Positions 11,919 to 25,343 are shown, counted from the first letter of the stretch. The stretch: 64,000 nucleotides of DNA from Dactylis glomerata (GCA_007115705.1 QXEO01000832.1:186001-250000); one strand, 5' to 3'. Numbers and translations are program-made. Notes: generated by a model from the letters alone, not told the origin.

Positions 11919-12252
11919 TGACGAGGGTTAACTCGACAAATGTCCTAGATGAAGGACTTAGGATCGGGGAGATAGGGCGTCGGATGAACTCGAAGGTAAA
12001 GTTAGTCGAAATAGGTATGCGTCGAAAGTAAACTTGGGTGTTTTACCTGGCTTGCTTTCAATCTGGCCTACACCGTCCCCTCCTGGCCCCTTTATATAGG
12101 TGGCCAGGTCTCAAGGATCGGGTAGGGTACGATACAGATTACAATATCGACATACGGTAGGAACTCATATTCGACTATCATTACAATTGGGCCTAGCTAT
12201 ACGGGCCTTAGGGGTACTCAACTAACGGGCTCTATTAACTATACCCTTGTCA
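11919..12252 (-). repeat. 5' LTR of element B
   Basis: Same length as 3098-3431, with two substitutions. Minus-strand TATA box within the same CCTGGCC/GGCCAGG hairpin arms (12082-12088 and 12102-12108). Confidence 0.95.
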
Positions 12253-13059
12253 ACTACCTCTAATGATGTTGCTCCTAATGCTAGCAATCCTCTTACTTTG
12301 ATTGGTGTAGAGAAAACTCCCACTCCTTGTGTTAAAGAGCATAAAACTGCCAAAACTTTTTCTCAAAAGAGTGCTGAAATTTTTTGGAGTGTAGGAGATG
12401 ATAGCTCTATTTCTTTTAATGATTTTGATGTTGATGGCTGCAATATACCTGAAGTTATTTTGTTCTTGCAAAACCTTGCTTTGACTCCCAATGCTAGTTC
12501 TTTAAACGTTGCTTTTACTAAGCATATTACCAATGCTCTCATGAAAATTAGGGATGAAAAGTTGACGCAAAAAGCTTCTATTCCTAAGAAGTTAGAAGAT
12601 GGTTGGGAACCCATCATTTATATGCATGTTAATGGTTTTGATTGCCATGCTTTAAGTGATCTAGTTGCTAGTATCTCTATTATGCCTAGAAAAATTTATG
12701 ACATGCTTGATTTACCGCCGCTTGAAAAGTGTTATTATGATGTTCCTATTGCTGATGTTGCTAAGAAGAAACCTTTGGGAAGGATTAATGATGTTCTTAT
12801 TATGGTTAACAATAACCTTGTTCCTGTTGATTTTCTTGTCATGGATGTTGAATGCAATGCTTCATGTCCTATTATTTTGGGAAGACCCTTTCTTCAAACT
12901 GTAGGTGCCATCATTGATATGAGGGAAGGCACCATCAAATATCAATTTCCACTCAAGAAAGGTATGGAACACTTCCCTAGGAAGAGAAATAAATTAGTGT
13001 TTGACTCTATTCTTAGAGCAAATTATGAGCTTGATGCTTCATCACTTGATATTACTTGA
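12253..13059 (+). pseudogene. Element A gag-protease (3' part): retropepsin-like domain
   Basis: This continues the frame broken at 3097 by element B and ends at TGA 13057-13059. The middle (about 12600-12960) has the layout of a plant Gypsy aspartic protease: a flap-side strand GFDCHALSDLVAS, where families usually have D-L-G-A-S, then IILGRPFLQTVGAIIDMREG. The Gly after the catalytic Asp-Leu is replaced by Val, so activity is doubtful. No RT or integrase follows; the frame ends and a UTR begins. The segment in 12253-12257 is the second ACTAC copy. Confidence 0.85.
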
Positions 13060-14423
13060 TTCGCAACTTTCTGCGCCTAGCTCAAAGGCGTTAAAGAAAA
13101 GCACTCTTGGGAGATAACCCAATGTTTTACATTCAGTTCTTTTTCTTTTATTTGAGTCTTGGAAGTTATTACTACTGTAATGACCTCTCCTTATCATTTT
13201 TATTTCGTTTTTGTGCCAAGAGAAGCCTCTAATTTGAGCGAGGTAAGATTTGGGGATGTTGTTGTCCTAAAATAGTTTTCGGTGCTGCACCGTAAAAATT
13301 CGTGAAAATTCTCTGTATATCTTTTGGACCTGCGATTTCTTGTGCATATGCCCCAGGTTATATCCAAACTTTCATTAGTTGAACACTTTTTGATTTGAGC
13401 AACGGAAAACCCTCTAAAAATTCGACCTTTGTCAGCTGTTCTGTTTTGACAGATTTCTGCCAATATTTGTGTTTGCCGCTTTATCGCTTTCTTTTTGAGT
13501 TCTTTTGATCACGGAACTTTTGGGGAAGTTGCTAAAGTAGTATATACTCTATATGTGGTGGTTTTAGGTTGAAACCTAAAGCAAAAGAGGTTGATTCCAT
13601 GTTATGCTTACACTAATGTTGCTAATAGATTTGTGTTTAGTTTTGTATGAAGGAAGTTTTCAAGTGTAGGGATCGCAGAGTGATGAGATGAGTTGAAGAC
13701 TGGACAAAAGCTCAGCTTGGGGATGCCCACACATCACCCCAAGAAATATCCAAGAAGTACAAGCGTCAAAGCTTGGGGATGCCCCGAGGCACCCCTTCTT
13801 CATCGGTAAAAATCAGGTCACCTTTCAAGACACTATATTTTTATTGCTTCATGCATTATGCATTTTTCTTGGAGCGTCAGTTATTTTTAGTTTTCAGTTT
13901 AGTTTAGTTTTGTTTGCTGCAATAAATGCTTGGACCCCAATAAATTTATTTTGGAGAAGTTGCCTTGCTTTTCATTTGCCAAGAACACTCCATTTTTTAC
14001 ACTACTCGTTTCAACGAGTGTTCTCTTTTTCTTGAACTGCGTTTAGCTTTCGATTTTCGCCTTGATTCGTGTTCAGATCTTGTTATATCTTTTCATCAAG
14101 GTGTATTTTTTCCTCTGGTCTTTATTGGTTTTCATCAAAAGAGGTGTTTATAAAAAGTTTGAATGGTGTTGGAAAAGAGAAAAAGCTTTATGCAAAAAAA
14201 CGGTACAAGAAGGAGCTTGTGTAGACTGCGGCTTAGGCTTTTACATGTCGTGCTTGATGTCTTTTTGATAGTATGCTTAGTGGTTTTGCTTTAGCATGAC
14301 TTGTCTCAAATAACTGAGATTGCTTAATGAGCCTTTGAAAAAATCATGCGTTGTTTTTATCGTTTGGAAGCATTATTTTGGTTTTCTCCTTTATGTTTTA
14401 TTTGGGTTGACTTGGCGCATGCT
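13060..14423 (+). other. Element A 3' UTR, segment 1
   Basis: Non-coding. It is closely similar to the D 3' UTR starting at 47572 and to the reverse strand of E and F. It contains two copies of AGCTTGGGGATGC (13714-13726 and 13770-13782) identical to the true polypurine tract next to the 3' LTR. It ends at the ATGCT target site of element E. Short open frames here are not conserved. Confidence 0.85.
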
Positions 14424-16073
14424 TGATGCTACCGAGTTGATGAAGTAAAACAACCGGCCCGTTGGGAACCCCAAGAGGAAGGTGTGATGAATATAGCAGC
14501 TAGTTTTCCCTCAGTTAAGAAACCAAGGTTTGTCGATCAGGAGAAGAGCAGACAATGCGACTGAAGGTGATGCGGACTGGCTTAGTAACACTGCAACAAG
14601 GGCACCGTTTAACGATACTTGTTGACTCGTCTTCGGCCAGTAGCAATGTGGAACCTGCACACACACAACCAATTACTTTGTTCCCAACTTGCGACGAGGT
14701 TGTCAATCTCACCGGTTTGCTTGAAACAAAGGTTATGAGCGTATCGAGTGGAAAACAGTAGAAGTATGCGAGTAAAGTAAACAGTGCGAGTAAAGTAAAC
14801 AGGTGATAGCAATATGATGGAAATAGGACTGGGGTCCACAGTTCACTAGTGGTGTCTCTCCATAAGATAAATAACACATGTTGGGTAAACAAATTACAGT
14901 TGGGCAATTGATAGAATAAAGATAAACATGATATGTCAAGAAGATCACTATGCGATTTACTCTGGGCATTACAACAAAATACATAGACCGCCATCCAACT
15001 GCATCTATGACTAATAATCCACTTGTGGTGAATCAATCCGAGAACTCCACAAGTATTAAGTTGCGAGCAACAGATAATTGCATTAAGCAAAGTGTGTAAT
15101 GTAAACAAAGCATATGCCCTTGAGCATATGAATGTTGTTTTCTCCCTAGTAGCAACAGCACATCTACAACCTTAGAGGTTTCTGTCACTCCCCCAGATTA
15201 AATAGAGGCATGAACCCACTATCGAGCATAAATACCCCCTCTTGGAGTCACTAGCAACTACTCGGCCAAGATAGCTACTAACAACAGAGAGCATGCAAGA
15301 TCATAAACAACATAGAGATAACATAAGATATAATTCAGTATAGCAACTCAATCATAACACCAATATTCATCGGATCCCAACAAACCAAACATGTATTATT
15401 ACATAACGGTGATCTCAATCATGTAGGGAAGCTCATGAGATCTAAACATGAAGCACATGGTGGAGAAGACAACCATCTAGCTACTGCTATGGACCCGTAG
15501 TCCATGGTAGACTACTCACTCATCGCTCCGGAGGCAAGCATGGCGATGAAGAAGACCTCCGGTGGCGATTCCCCTCTCTGGTAGGGTGCCGGGAAGAGCT
15601 TCTGGATCCTCCTGATCTTCGGGTCGACGGCGGCGGCGGATCGCGATGTGTTCTAGAAAATTGATCGGGTACTTAGGTTTTTTCCGTCGGGGGGTCTTTA
15701 TAGGCGAAGGGGCATCGTCAGAAGTGGACCGAGGTGTCCTCACACATAGGGGGCGCGGCCAGGGCCTAGGCCGCGCCGCCCTGGTGTGTGGCCCCCTCGT
15801 GGCCCCACTCCGTCTCCTCTTTGGATCTCTGGAAGCTTCCGGAAAAAATAAGACTTCAAGAACTTGTTTCGTCCAATTCCGAGAATATTTCCTGTGTATC
15901 ACTTCTGAAACACAAAAACAGCAGAAAATAGGGAACTGGCACTGTGGCGGCTTATTAATAGGTTAGTTCCGTAAAATGCATAAAAGTGCCACAAAGTGTA
16001 ACGAAACAGTAGGCAAATGGTGTAAAAACAAGCATGGAGCATAAAAAATTATAGATACGTTGGAGACGTATCA
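14424..16073 (-). repeat. 3' LTR of element E
   Basis: 1650 bp; on the plus strand it reads TGATGCT...ACGTATCA, the reverse complement of the A-type LTR. It differs from its partner at many positions, so the insertion is older than B, C or D. Confidence 0.93.
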
Positions 16074-19000
16074 AGCATCCCCAAGCTTAACTCCTGCTCG
16101 TCCTCGAGTAGGTAAGTGATAACAAAAGAATAATTTTTGAGGTGACATGCACCTACACAATCTTGATCACATATGTAAGCATTTGTGAGATGGGATCATA
16201 AGAACTTAAAACATGGGCATGAAGATATAATCTTGACAATAGAAACTTAGCAACCATGTTGTAAACATGTAAATGAACACAAACAAAAGATCATGAAAAT
16301 GAAACAATGAAAGTCAAACGTGTGTTCAAATCATAAGGAAAAACATACAAATAGTTTTCAGCTTGTCCTTCATAGAGAGCAAAACATAAATGTATAGGAC
16401 ACCTTCAAGTTTAAGAGGGCGACTAGATACAAATAATTTGAGAACAAGTGAAACCAACAATATGAATCAATCAATGAAAACTTTGGGACAATGCACATTA
16501 TACTAAGAATGACAACTTTGCTCTCTTATGGTGCATAAAGATAGAAGGTGGTGACTCAACATAAAAGTAAAAGAAAGGCCCTTCGCGGAGGGAAGCAGTG
16601 ATTGCAAGTTTTATAGACCTTCAAAAATTATGGTACTTACCGGCTTTGAGCTCTCATTGCCCCCATCATAAGCATCTTGAATGGTTAGAGTTAATGCGAG
16701 AACAATTATGATGCATATGCTTGACAAATCATAAGTTGAAAACCTCGTGTCCCGTGAATACGAGTACCCAAACCTCATGCTACTCAACTTAGAGTCCCAA
16801 GCAAGGCTCCTGTCATTGTAAGTATATATGTATCATCGAGAACCGCCAATGGGGTACTTCCGTGCCCGATGACATGGAACAATCCCACATCAAAATGACA
16901 GGACAAGCAGACAATGAACACCTCGACATCTCTTTTATTTACCATTTGTATAGCTTTTTATTTTGAGATGCGTCGTCGAATGTCCACCATGGGTATGCTG
17001 CAAATTTCCACCATGAATTATGCATGGCTTAGATTGGCGGCCTAGGCGTTTCCCTAACACATATACAAACTCCATGATCCCCACAAGATTCCCAACTCAT
17101 TTCACACCGCGGGCATCCATAAACAAAAGATCACGATATCAACTCAAATAAGAAGTGCAATGTTGAAAGCTTGCCCCATGACAGCATGGATGGGCTAGTC
17201 TCCAACTTACAACTTGCAAGCATAACAACTCAACATAAGAGACCACAATGTCAAATTTTTAAGAACATGAAAATTAAAGTGTGCCTTCCGGTTCGTGAGA
17301 GCTTTACTAACCAATTTTCGCATAACACTGGTAAGAGTTTAATTTGAAGAGAAGATAAAAGCAAGTCAAATTTACTTGGAATAACAAATTGCTAGTAGGT
17401 ATGTATGGTGGACACTTTGGAAAACTTTGGCTTTTAGAAGTTGGATGCACGAGTAGAGCTCATACTCAGTACAAGGCGAGGGCTAGCAAAAGACTGGGAG
17501 CGACCAACTAAGAGAGCAATAATGGCCATAATCATGCAAAGCGACAAAGCGACATTAAAAGAAGCATAAGATGGCATCAAAAGTAAAAAACTAAATGATC
17601 ATAGAGGCTATTGGCGACTTTGTAAGAGTCTAACATGTGTGAGCATGCGCCAAGTCAACCCAAATAAAGCATCAAGGAGAAAACCAAAATAATGCTTCCA
17701 TACAATAAAAACAACGCATGATTTTTTCAAAGGCTCATTAAGCAATCTCAGTTATTTGAGACAAGTCATGCTACAGCAAAACCACTAAGCATACTATCAA
17801 AAAGACATCAAGCATGACATGAAAAAGCCTAAGCCGCAGTCTACACAAGCTCCTTCTTATACCACTATTTTGCACAAAGCTTTTTCTCTTTTCCAACACC
17901 ATTTGAAATTTTTTAAGACACCTCTTTTAATGAAAACCAATAAAGATCAGAGGCAAAAATACACCTTGATGAAGAGATATGACAAGGTCTGAACGCAAAT
18001 CAAGGCGAAAATTGTAAGAATGAAAAACGGAGTGTTCTTGGCAAATGAAAACGAGTACATCTCCTCCAAAAGAAATTTGTTGGGTCCAACCATTTATTGC
18101 AGCAAACAAAACTAAACTAACTAAGAAAACTAAAATAACTGACGCTCCAAGAAAAATACATAGTGCATGAAGCAATAAAAATATAGTGTCTTGAAAGGTG
18201 ACCTGATTTTTGCCGATGAAGAAGGGGTGCCTCAGGGGCATCCCCAAGCTTTGACGCTTGTACTTCTTGGATATTTCTTGGGGTGATGCATGGGCATCCC
18301 CAAGCTTGAGCTTTTGTCCATTCTTCAACCCATCTCATCATTCTCCAATCCCTACACTTGAAAACTTCCTTCATACAAAACTAAACACAATTCTATTAGC
18401 AACATTAGTGCAAGCATAACATATAATCAACCTCTTTTTGCTTCAGTTTTCAACCCAAAACCACCACATATATAGCATATACTACTGTAGCAACTTCCCC
18501 AAAAGTTCCGTGATCAAAAGAACTCAAAAGAAAGCGATAAAGCGGCAAACACAAATATTGGCAGAAATCTGTCAAAACAGAACAGCTGACAAAGGTCGAA
18601 TTTTTTAGGGGTTTTCTGTTGCTCAAATCAAAAAGTGTTCAACTAACGAAAGTTTGGATATAACCTGGGGCATATGCACAAGAAATCGCAGGTCCAAAAT
18701 ATATACAAAGAATTTATAGGAATATTTACGGTGCAGCACCGAAAACAGTTTCAGGACAGCAACATCCCCAAATCTTACCTCACTCAAATTAGAGGCTTCT
18801 CTTGGCACAACAATAAAATAAAAAGGATAAGGAGCGGTCATTACAGTAGTAATGACTTACAAGACTCAAATAAAAGAAAAATTACTGGAAATAAAACATT
18901 GGGTTATCTCCCAAGAGTGCTTTTCTTTAACGCCTTTGAGCTAGGCGCAGAAAATTGCGAATCAGCAAAACTAAAGTAAACAAGTAAAAACAACTACCAA

Positions 19001-19152
19001 GGATTCTAATTTTTTGAGTTTTTGATATAAAACGATGCAAGTAAAAATAAAGTAAAGAAAAACGATAAAACAAAGTAAAGGATGTGCGTGCGAAAAAACT
19101 CCCCTTGCAGAGGTCTTCCACTCTTCCCGGCAACAGCGCCAGAAAAGAAGCT
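16074..19152 (-). other. Element E interior: UTRs only, no coding region
   Basis: Next to the left LTR is the polypurine tract (16075-16087 on the plus strand, GCATCCCCAAGCT). Two further copies of the motif are at 18238-18250 and 18294-18306. The A-type 3' UTR runs to about 18965, where it joins the 5' UTR directly at the position of the gag stop codon. No frame of coding character is present. Confidence 0.85.
19125..19141 (-). other. Primer binding site of element E
   Basis: Minus strand TGGCGCTGTTGCCGGGA matches the tRNA-Asp site of its relatives with small changes. It sits 11 nt inside the LTR end. Confidence 0.75.
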
Positions 19153-20761
19153 TGATGCTACCGAGTTGATGAAGTAAAACAACTGGCCCGTTGGGAACCC
19201 CAAGAGGAAGGTGTGATGAATAGAGCAGCTAGTTTTCCCTCAGTTAAGAAACCAAGGTTTGTCGATCAGGAGAAGAGCAGACAATGCGACTGAAGGTGAT
19301 GCGGACTGGCTTAGTAATACTCCAACAAGGGCGCCGTTTAACGATACTTGTTGACTCGTCTTCGGCCAGTAGCAATGTGGAACCTGCACACACACAACCA
19401 AGTACTTCATTCCCAACTTGCGATGAGGTTGTCAATCTCACCGGTTTGCTTGAAACAAAGGTTATGAGCGTATCAAGTGGAAAACAGTAGAAGTATGCGA
19501 GTAAAGTAAACAGTGCGAGTAAAGTAAACAGGTGATAGCAATATGATGGAAATAGGACCGAGGTCCACAGTTCACTAGTGGTGTCTCTCCATAAGATAAA
19601 TAACACATGTTGGGTAAACAAATTACAGTTGGGCAATTGATAGAATAAAGATAAACGTGATATGTCAAGAAGATCACTATGCGATTTACTCTGGGCATTA
19701 CAACAAAATACATAGACCGCCATCCAACTGCATCTATGACTAATAATCCACTTGTGGTGAATCAATCCGAGAACTCCACAAGTATTAAGTTGCGAACAAC
19801 AGATAATTGCATTAAGCAAAGTGTGTAATGTAAACAAAGCATATGCCCTTGAGCATATGAATGTTGTTTTCTCCCTAGTAGCAACAGCACATCTACAACC
19901 TTAGAGGTTTCTGTCACTCCCCCAGATTAAATAGAGGCATGAACCCACTATCGAGCATAAATACCCCCTCTTGGAGTCACTAGCAACTACTCGGCCAAGA
20001 TAGCTACTAACAACGGAGAGCATGCAAGATCATAAACAACATAGAGATAACATAAGATATAATTCAGTATAGCAACTCAATCATAACACCAATATTCATC
20101 GGATCCCAACAAACCAAACATGTAGAATTACATAACGGTGATCTCAATCATGTAGGGCAGCTCATGAGATCTAAACATGAAGCACATGGTGGAGAAGACA
20201 ACCATCTAGCTACTGCTATGGACCCATATTCTAAGGTAGACTACTCACTCATCGCTCCGGAGGCAAGCATGGCGATGAAGAAGACCTCCGGTGGCAATTC
20301 CCCTCTCCGGCAGGGTGCCGGGAAGAGCTTCTTGACCCTCCCGATCTTCGGGTCGACGGCGGCGGCGGATCGCGATGTGTTCTGGAAAATTGATCGGGTA
20401 CTTAGGTTTTTTTCCGTCGGGGGTCTTTATAGGCGAAGGGGCATCGTCAGAAGTGGACCGAGGTGTCCTCACACATAGGGGCGCGGCCAGGGCCTGGGCC
20501 ACGCCGCCCTGGTTTGTGGCCCCCTCGTGGCCCCACTCTGTCTCCTCTTCGGATCTCTGGAAGCTTCCGAGAATATTTCCTGTGGATCACTTCTGAAACA
20601 CAAAAAAAGCAGAAAACAGGGAACTGGCACTGTGGCGGCTTGTTAATAGGTTAGTTCCAGAAAATGCATAAAAGTGCCACGAAGTGTAACGAAACAGTAG
20701 GAAAATGGTGTAAAAACAAGCATGGAGCATCAAAAATTATAGATACGTTGGAGACGTATCA
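19153..20761 (-). repeat. 5' LTR of element E
   Basis: 1609 bp, about 40 bp shorter than its partner. The missing piece corresponds to about 15838-15877 of the other LTR and lies between two TTCCG repeats, leaving one copy at the junction near 20565-20570. Confidence 0.93.
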
Positions 20762-21217
20762 ATGCTCACATATGTTAGACTCTTACAAAGTCGCCAATAG
20801 CCTCTATGATCATTTAGTTTTTGACTTTTGATGCCATCTTATGCTTCTTTTAATGTTGCTTTGTCGCTTTGCATGATTATGGCCGTTATTGCTCTCTTAG
20901 TTGGTCGCTCCCAGTCTTTTGCTAGCCCTCGCCTTGTACTGAGTATGAGCTCTACTCGTGCATCCAACTCCTAAAAACCAAGTTTGCCAAAGTGTCCACC
21001 ATACATACCTATTAGCAATTTGCTATTCCAAAGTACAATTGACTTGCTTTTATCTACTCTTCAAATTAAACTCTTACCAGTGTTATGCGAAAATTGGTGA
21101 GTAAAGCTCTCACGAACCGGATGGCACACTTTATTTTTCTCGTTCTTAAAATTTGACATTGTGGTCTCTTATGTTGAGTTGTTATGCTTGCAAGTTGTAA
21201 GTTGGGAATTAGCCCAG
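20762..21217 (+). other. Element A 3' UTR, segment 2 (between E and F)
   Basis: Non-coding sequence continuing element A. The order matches the uninterrupted homologous UTR of D from about 48933 and the reverse strand of E. It ends in CCCAG, the target duplication of F. Confidence 0.85.
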
Positions 21218-22759
21218 TGATGTCTACGCACGCGTCTGTTCTTGTAGACAGTGTTGGGCCTCCAAGTGCAGAGGTTTGTAGAACAGCAGCAAGTTTCCCT
21301 TAAGTGGATCACCCAAGGTTTATCGAACTCAGGGAGGAAGACGTCAAAGCTATCCCTCTCAAACAACCCTGCAATTACGATACAGAAAGTCTCTTGTGTC
21401 CCCAACACACCCAATACACTTGTCAGATGTATAGGTGCACTAGTTCGGCGAAGAGATAGTGAAATACAAGCGGTAGTGATGATTATAAGTAGCAAATGTG
21501 GTCTGAAATAAATATCGCTGTGAGCAAACATGTAACAAAACAGGAAGTAAACGGTGTGCAATGCTTGGAAACAAGGCCTAGGGATCATACTTGCACTAGT
21601 GGACACACTCCCAACAAATATAACATGATTGAACAAATAAACATCTTCTCTTCACTATGGTACTCTGAATTACTCTCCTATTGAACAACACTAATCATTG
21701 CGTAGGGCTACGAAGCACTCCTTAAAGTTCATCAAGTACTTGACAAACACCACTCATAGAGATATTCAAATCAGATCACAACTCAAGATAGATATTATTG
21801 CAACTTAGACCAAGTACTAACACGGTGCACACACTGTCAACATTACACCATGAAAGGAGGAATAGATCACTTCAATACTATCATAGCGATAATTATTCTC
21901 ATAATCCATAAAAGATCATAATCGTAGCCTAGACCAAGTACCACCATGATGCACGCACTGTCACCGTTACACCATGGCAGGAGGAATAGATTACTTTAAT
22001 AATACCACTAGAGTACACATAATATCGGAATAATAACATCTACTTGTTCAACATGATACAAAGCTCACGATCACATAAAGATCACATCATGGGAGAGAGA
22101 GGTGAACCACATAGCTACCGGTAGAGCCCTCAGCCCCAGGGATTAACTACTCCCTCCTCATCATAGGAGACAGCAAGGTTGATGGAGATGGCGGTGAGGT
22201 CGATGGAGACGGCGGAGACGGCGATGGAGACCGATGGAGATGGCTCCGGGGGCACTTCCCCGTCCCGGCAGGGTGCCGGAACAGAGACTTCTGTCCCCCG
22301 AAATTCGTAGGTGGCGGCGGCGGAACTGTGGAACTCTTTCTGGAAAATTGCCGACCCTTTTAGGGTTTTCCGTCCCGAGGCTTTATATAGGCGAAGGGGC
22401 GTCATCAGGGGGCAGCCAGGGGCTCCTCACACCAGGGTGGCGCGACCAGGGCCTGGGCCGCGCCACCTATGTGTGAGGGCGGCCTCTGGCCCCCTCCGGC
22501 TCTCTTTCGGTCTTCGGAAAGCTTCCGGGAAAAATAAGACTTCTGGCTTTTGTTTCGTCCAATTCCGAGAATATTTCCTGTGTAGCTTTTCTGAAACACA
22601 AAAATAGCAGAAAATAGGGAACTGGCACTGTGGCATCTTGTCAATAGGTTAGTTCCGGAAATCGCATAAAAACGCCATGAAGTGTAACAAAACACAAGGC
22701 AAATGGTGCAAAAACAAGCATGGAGCATCAAAAATTATAGATACGTTTGACACGTATCA
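21218..22759 (-). repeat. 3' LTR of element F
   Basis: TGATGTCTACGCAC...CACGTATCA on the plus strand, the reverse complement of the D-type LTR. Same length as its partner at 26354-27895. Confidence 0.93.
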
Positions 22760-25343
22760 AGAATCCCCAAGCTTAACTCCTGCTCGTCCTCGAGTAGGTA
22801 AGTGATAACAAAAGAATAATTTTTGAGGTGACATGCACCTACACAATCTTGATCATATATGTAAGCATTTGTGAGCTGGGATCATCAGAACTTAAAACAT
22901 GGGCATGAAAGATATAATCTTGACAATAAGAACTTAGCAACCATGTTGTAAACATTAAAATGAACACAAACAAAAGATCATGAAAATGAAACAATGAAAG
23001 TCAAACGTGTGTTCAAATCATAAGGAAAAACATACAAATGGTTTTTAGCTTGTCCTTCAAAGAGAGCAAAACATAAATGCATAGGACACCTTCAAGTTTA
23101 AGAGGGCGACTAGATACAAATAATTTGAGAACAAGTGAAACCATAGTCATGAATCAATCAATGAAAACTTTGGGACAATGCACATTATACTTAGAATGAC
23201 AACTATGCTCTCTTAATGGTGCATAAAGGTAGAAGGTGGTGACTCAACATAAAAGTAAAAAAGAAAGGCCCTTCGCGGAGGGAAGCAGGGATTAAACATG
23301 TGCTAGAGCTTTTCATTTGTAAAACAGAGAGATAAAACTTGGTTTTGAGAGGTGGTTGTCTTTGTCAACGACTGGCAATGGGGTTCTTACTATCTTCCAT
23401 ACAAAAATGAAGCAAGTTTTTTAGAGAGAGATTGGCACTTTTGTGCTCTTTTATAAACTTGGCACTCCTCCCCACCTTTTTTCCTTTCTCAAACCATGGC
23501 TAACCGATTCCATCGGGTGCCCACCAACATTCACATTCCATGGAGGAGTGCATTTTTCCTTTCTTTTTTTTCTTTTTTTTCTTTTTGGAATAAGCAATAT
23601 GGAAGATAGCAAATCCGACCACTACGTCCCCATGAGCTGAAAATAGTGTCACAAAACGAGAAGTATTTTGAAGGTTTTTGAAAGGTAGCACATTAAAATT
23701 TACTTGAAATGGCTTGCAAATACCATGCATAGGAATTTATAGTGGACACAATGGCAAACTTAGTTTTTGGGAGTTGGATGCACGAGTAGAGCTCATACTC
23801 AGTACAAAATGAGGGCTAGCAAAAGACTGGGAGCGACCAACTAAGAGAGCAATAACGGCCATAATCATGCAAAGCGACAAAGCAACATTAAAAGAAGCAT
23901 AAGATGGCATCAAAAGTCAAAAACTAAATGATCATAGAGGCTATTGGCGACTTTGTAAGAGTCTAACATGTGTGAGCATGCGCCAAGTCAACCTAAATAA
24001 AGCATCAAGGAGAAAACCAAAATAATGCTTCCAAATAATTAAAACAACGCATAATTTTTTTCAAATGCTCATTAAGCAATCTCAGTTATTTGAGACAAGT
24101 CATGCTGCAGCAAAACCACTAAGCATACTATGAAAAAGACATCAAGCACGACATGCAAAAGCCTAAGCCGCAGTCTACACAAGCTCCTTCTTGTACCACT
24201 TTTTTGCATAAAGCTTTTTCTCTTTTCCAACACCATTCAAAATTTTTTAATCCAACTCTTTTGAGGAAAACCAACATAGACCAGAGGTCCAAATACACCT
24301 TGATGCAAAGATATAACAAGATCTGAACAAAAATCAAGGCGAAAAGGAAGCTAAACGCAGTAGCAGAAAAAGAGAACACTCATTGAACGATAAGAGTGAA
24401 AACTAGAGTGTTCTTGGCAAATTAAAAGCGAGTTCATCTCCTCCAAAAGAAACATGATGTGATCTAACCATTTATTGCAGCAAACAAAACTAAACTAATA
24501 AAGAAAACTAGAACAACTGACGCTCCAAGAAAAACACATAGTGCATGAAGCAATAAAAATATAGTGTTTTGAAAGGTGACCTGATTTTTGCCGATGAAGA
24601 AGGGGTGCCTCGGGGGCATCCCCAAGCTTTGACGCTTGTACTTCTTGGATATTTCTTGGGGTGATGCATGGGCATCCCCAAGCTTGAGATTTTGTCCATT
24701 CTTCAAATCATCTGATCATTCTCCAATCCCTACACTTGAAAACTTCCTTCATACAAAACTAAACACAAATCTATTAGCAACATTAGTGTAGCATAACATA
24801 TAATCAACCTCTTTTTGCTTCAGGTTTCAACCCAAAACCACCACATATATATCATATACTACTGTAGCAACTTCCCCAAAAGTTCCATGATCAAAAGAAC
24901 TCAAAAGAAAGCGATAAAGTGGCAAACACAAATATTGGCAGAAATCTGTCAAAACAGAACAGCTGACAAAGGTCGAATTTTTGAGGGATTTTCTGTTGCT
25001 CAAATCAAAAAGTGTTCAACTAATGAAAGTTTGGATATAACCTGGGGCATATGCACAAGAAATCGCAGGTCCAAAAGATATACAAAGAATTTATACGAAT
25101 TTTTACGGTGCAGCACCGAAAACAGTTTCAGGACAGCAACATCCCCAAATCTTTACCTCACTCGAATTAGAGGCTTCTCTTGGCACAAAAACAAAATAAA
25201 CAAGATAAGGAGCGGTCATTACAGTAGTAATGACTTCCAAGACTCAAATAAAAGAAATAGTATTGTAAATAAACAATGGGTTATCTCCCAAGAGTGCTTT
25301 TCTTTAACGTCTTTGAGCTAGGCGCAGTAATTTGCAAAGATGC
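22760..25343 (-). other. Element F 3' UTR and polypurine tract
   Basis: Non-coding. The polypurine tract next to the LTR is slightly changed (AGAATCCCCAAGCTT on the plus strand). Intact copies of its motif lie at 24616-24628 and 24672-24684. A pyrimidine-rich run at 23550-23586 corresponds to the purine run in D near 49327-49353. Confidence 0.85.

Larger units (their letters stand above)
3098..12252 (-). mobile_element. Element B: Tat-like Gypsy retrotransposon lacking RT/RNase H/integrase, with an antisense gene
   Basis: Element of 9155 bp with 334-bp LTRs (3098-3431 and 11919-12252), flanked by ACTAC at 3093-3097 and 12253-12257. The LTRs differ at only two positions by eye. The primer site (11900-11916) shows that the element reads on the minus strand: gag-protease at 11897-8776, then a plus-strand intron-containing gene between protease and the 3' LTR. 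Antisense genes in this position are known in the Tat lineage (Grande, Retand, RIRE2 types). No RT, RNase H or integrase motif is present; only 291 bp separate the protease end from the antisense frame end. B is therefore non-autonomous, and its gag-protease is also broken, so its recent insertion must have used proteins from another element. Confidence 0.93.
14424..20761 (-). mobile_element. Element E: coding-less LTR element of the A family
   Basis: 6338 bp, minus orientation, flanked by ATGCT at 14419-14423 and 20762-20766. The LTRs (14424-16073 and 19153-20761) belong to the same family as those of A. The interior has only the polypurine tract, the 3' UTR and the 5' UTR with primer site. 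Compared with A, the interior lacks 1832-13056 (B excluded), that is, from four bases before the gag ATG to the last sense codon. It must have moved with proteins supplied by relatives, like elements called LARDs. Confidence 0.93.

Noticed and set aside
14515..19837. A 197-codon frame repeated in both LTRs of E (14515-15108 and 19244-19837), with shorter forms in the A LTRs
   Set aside because: It lies in the LTR, reads in the element's direction, and is shortened or broken in the A copies. LTR pairs share frames by descent, so repetition is not evidence of coding.
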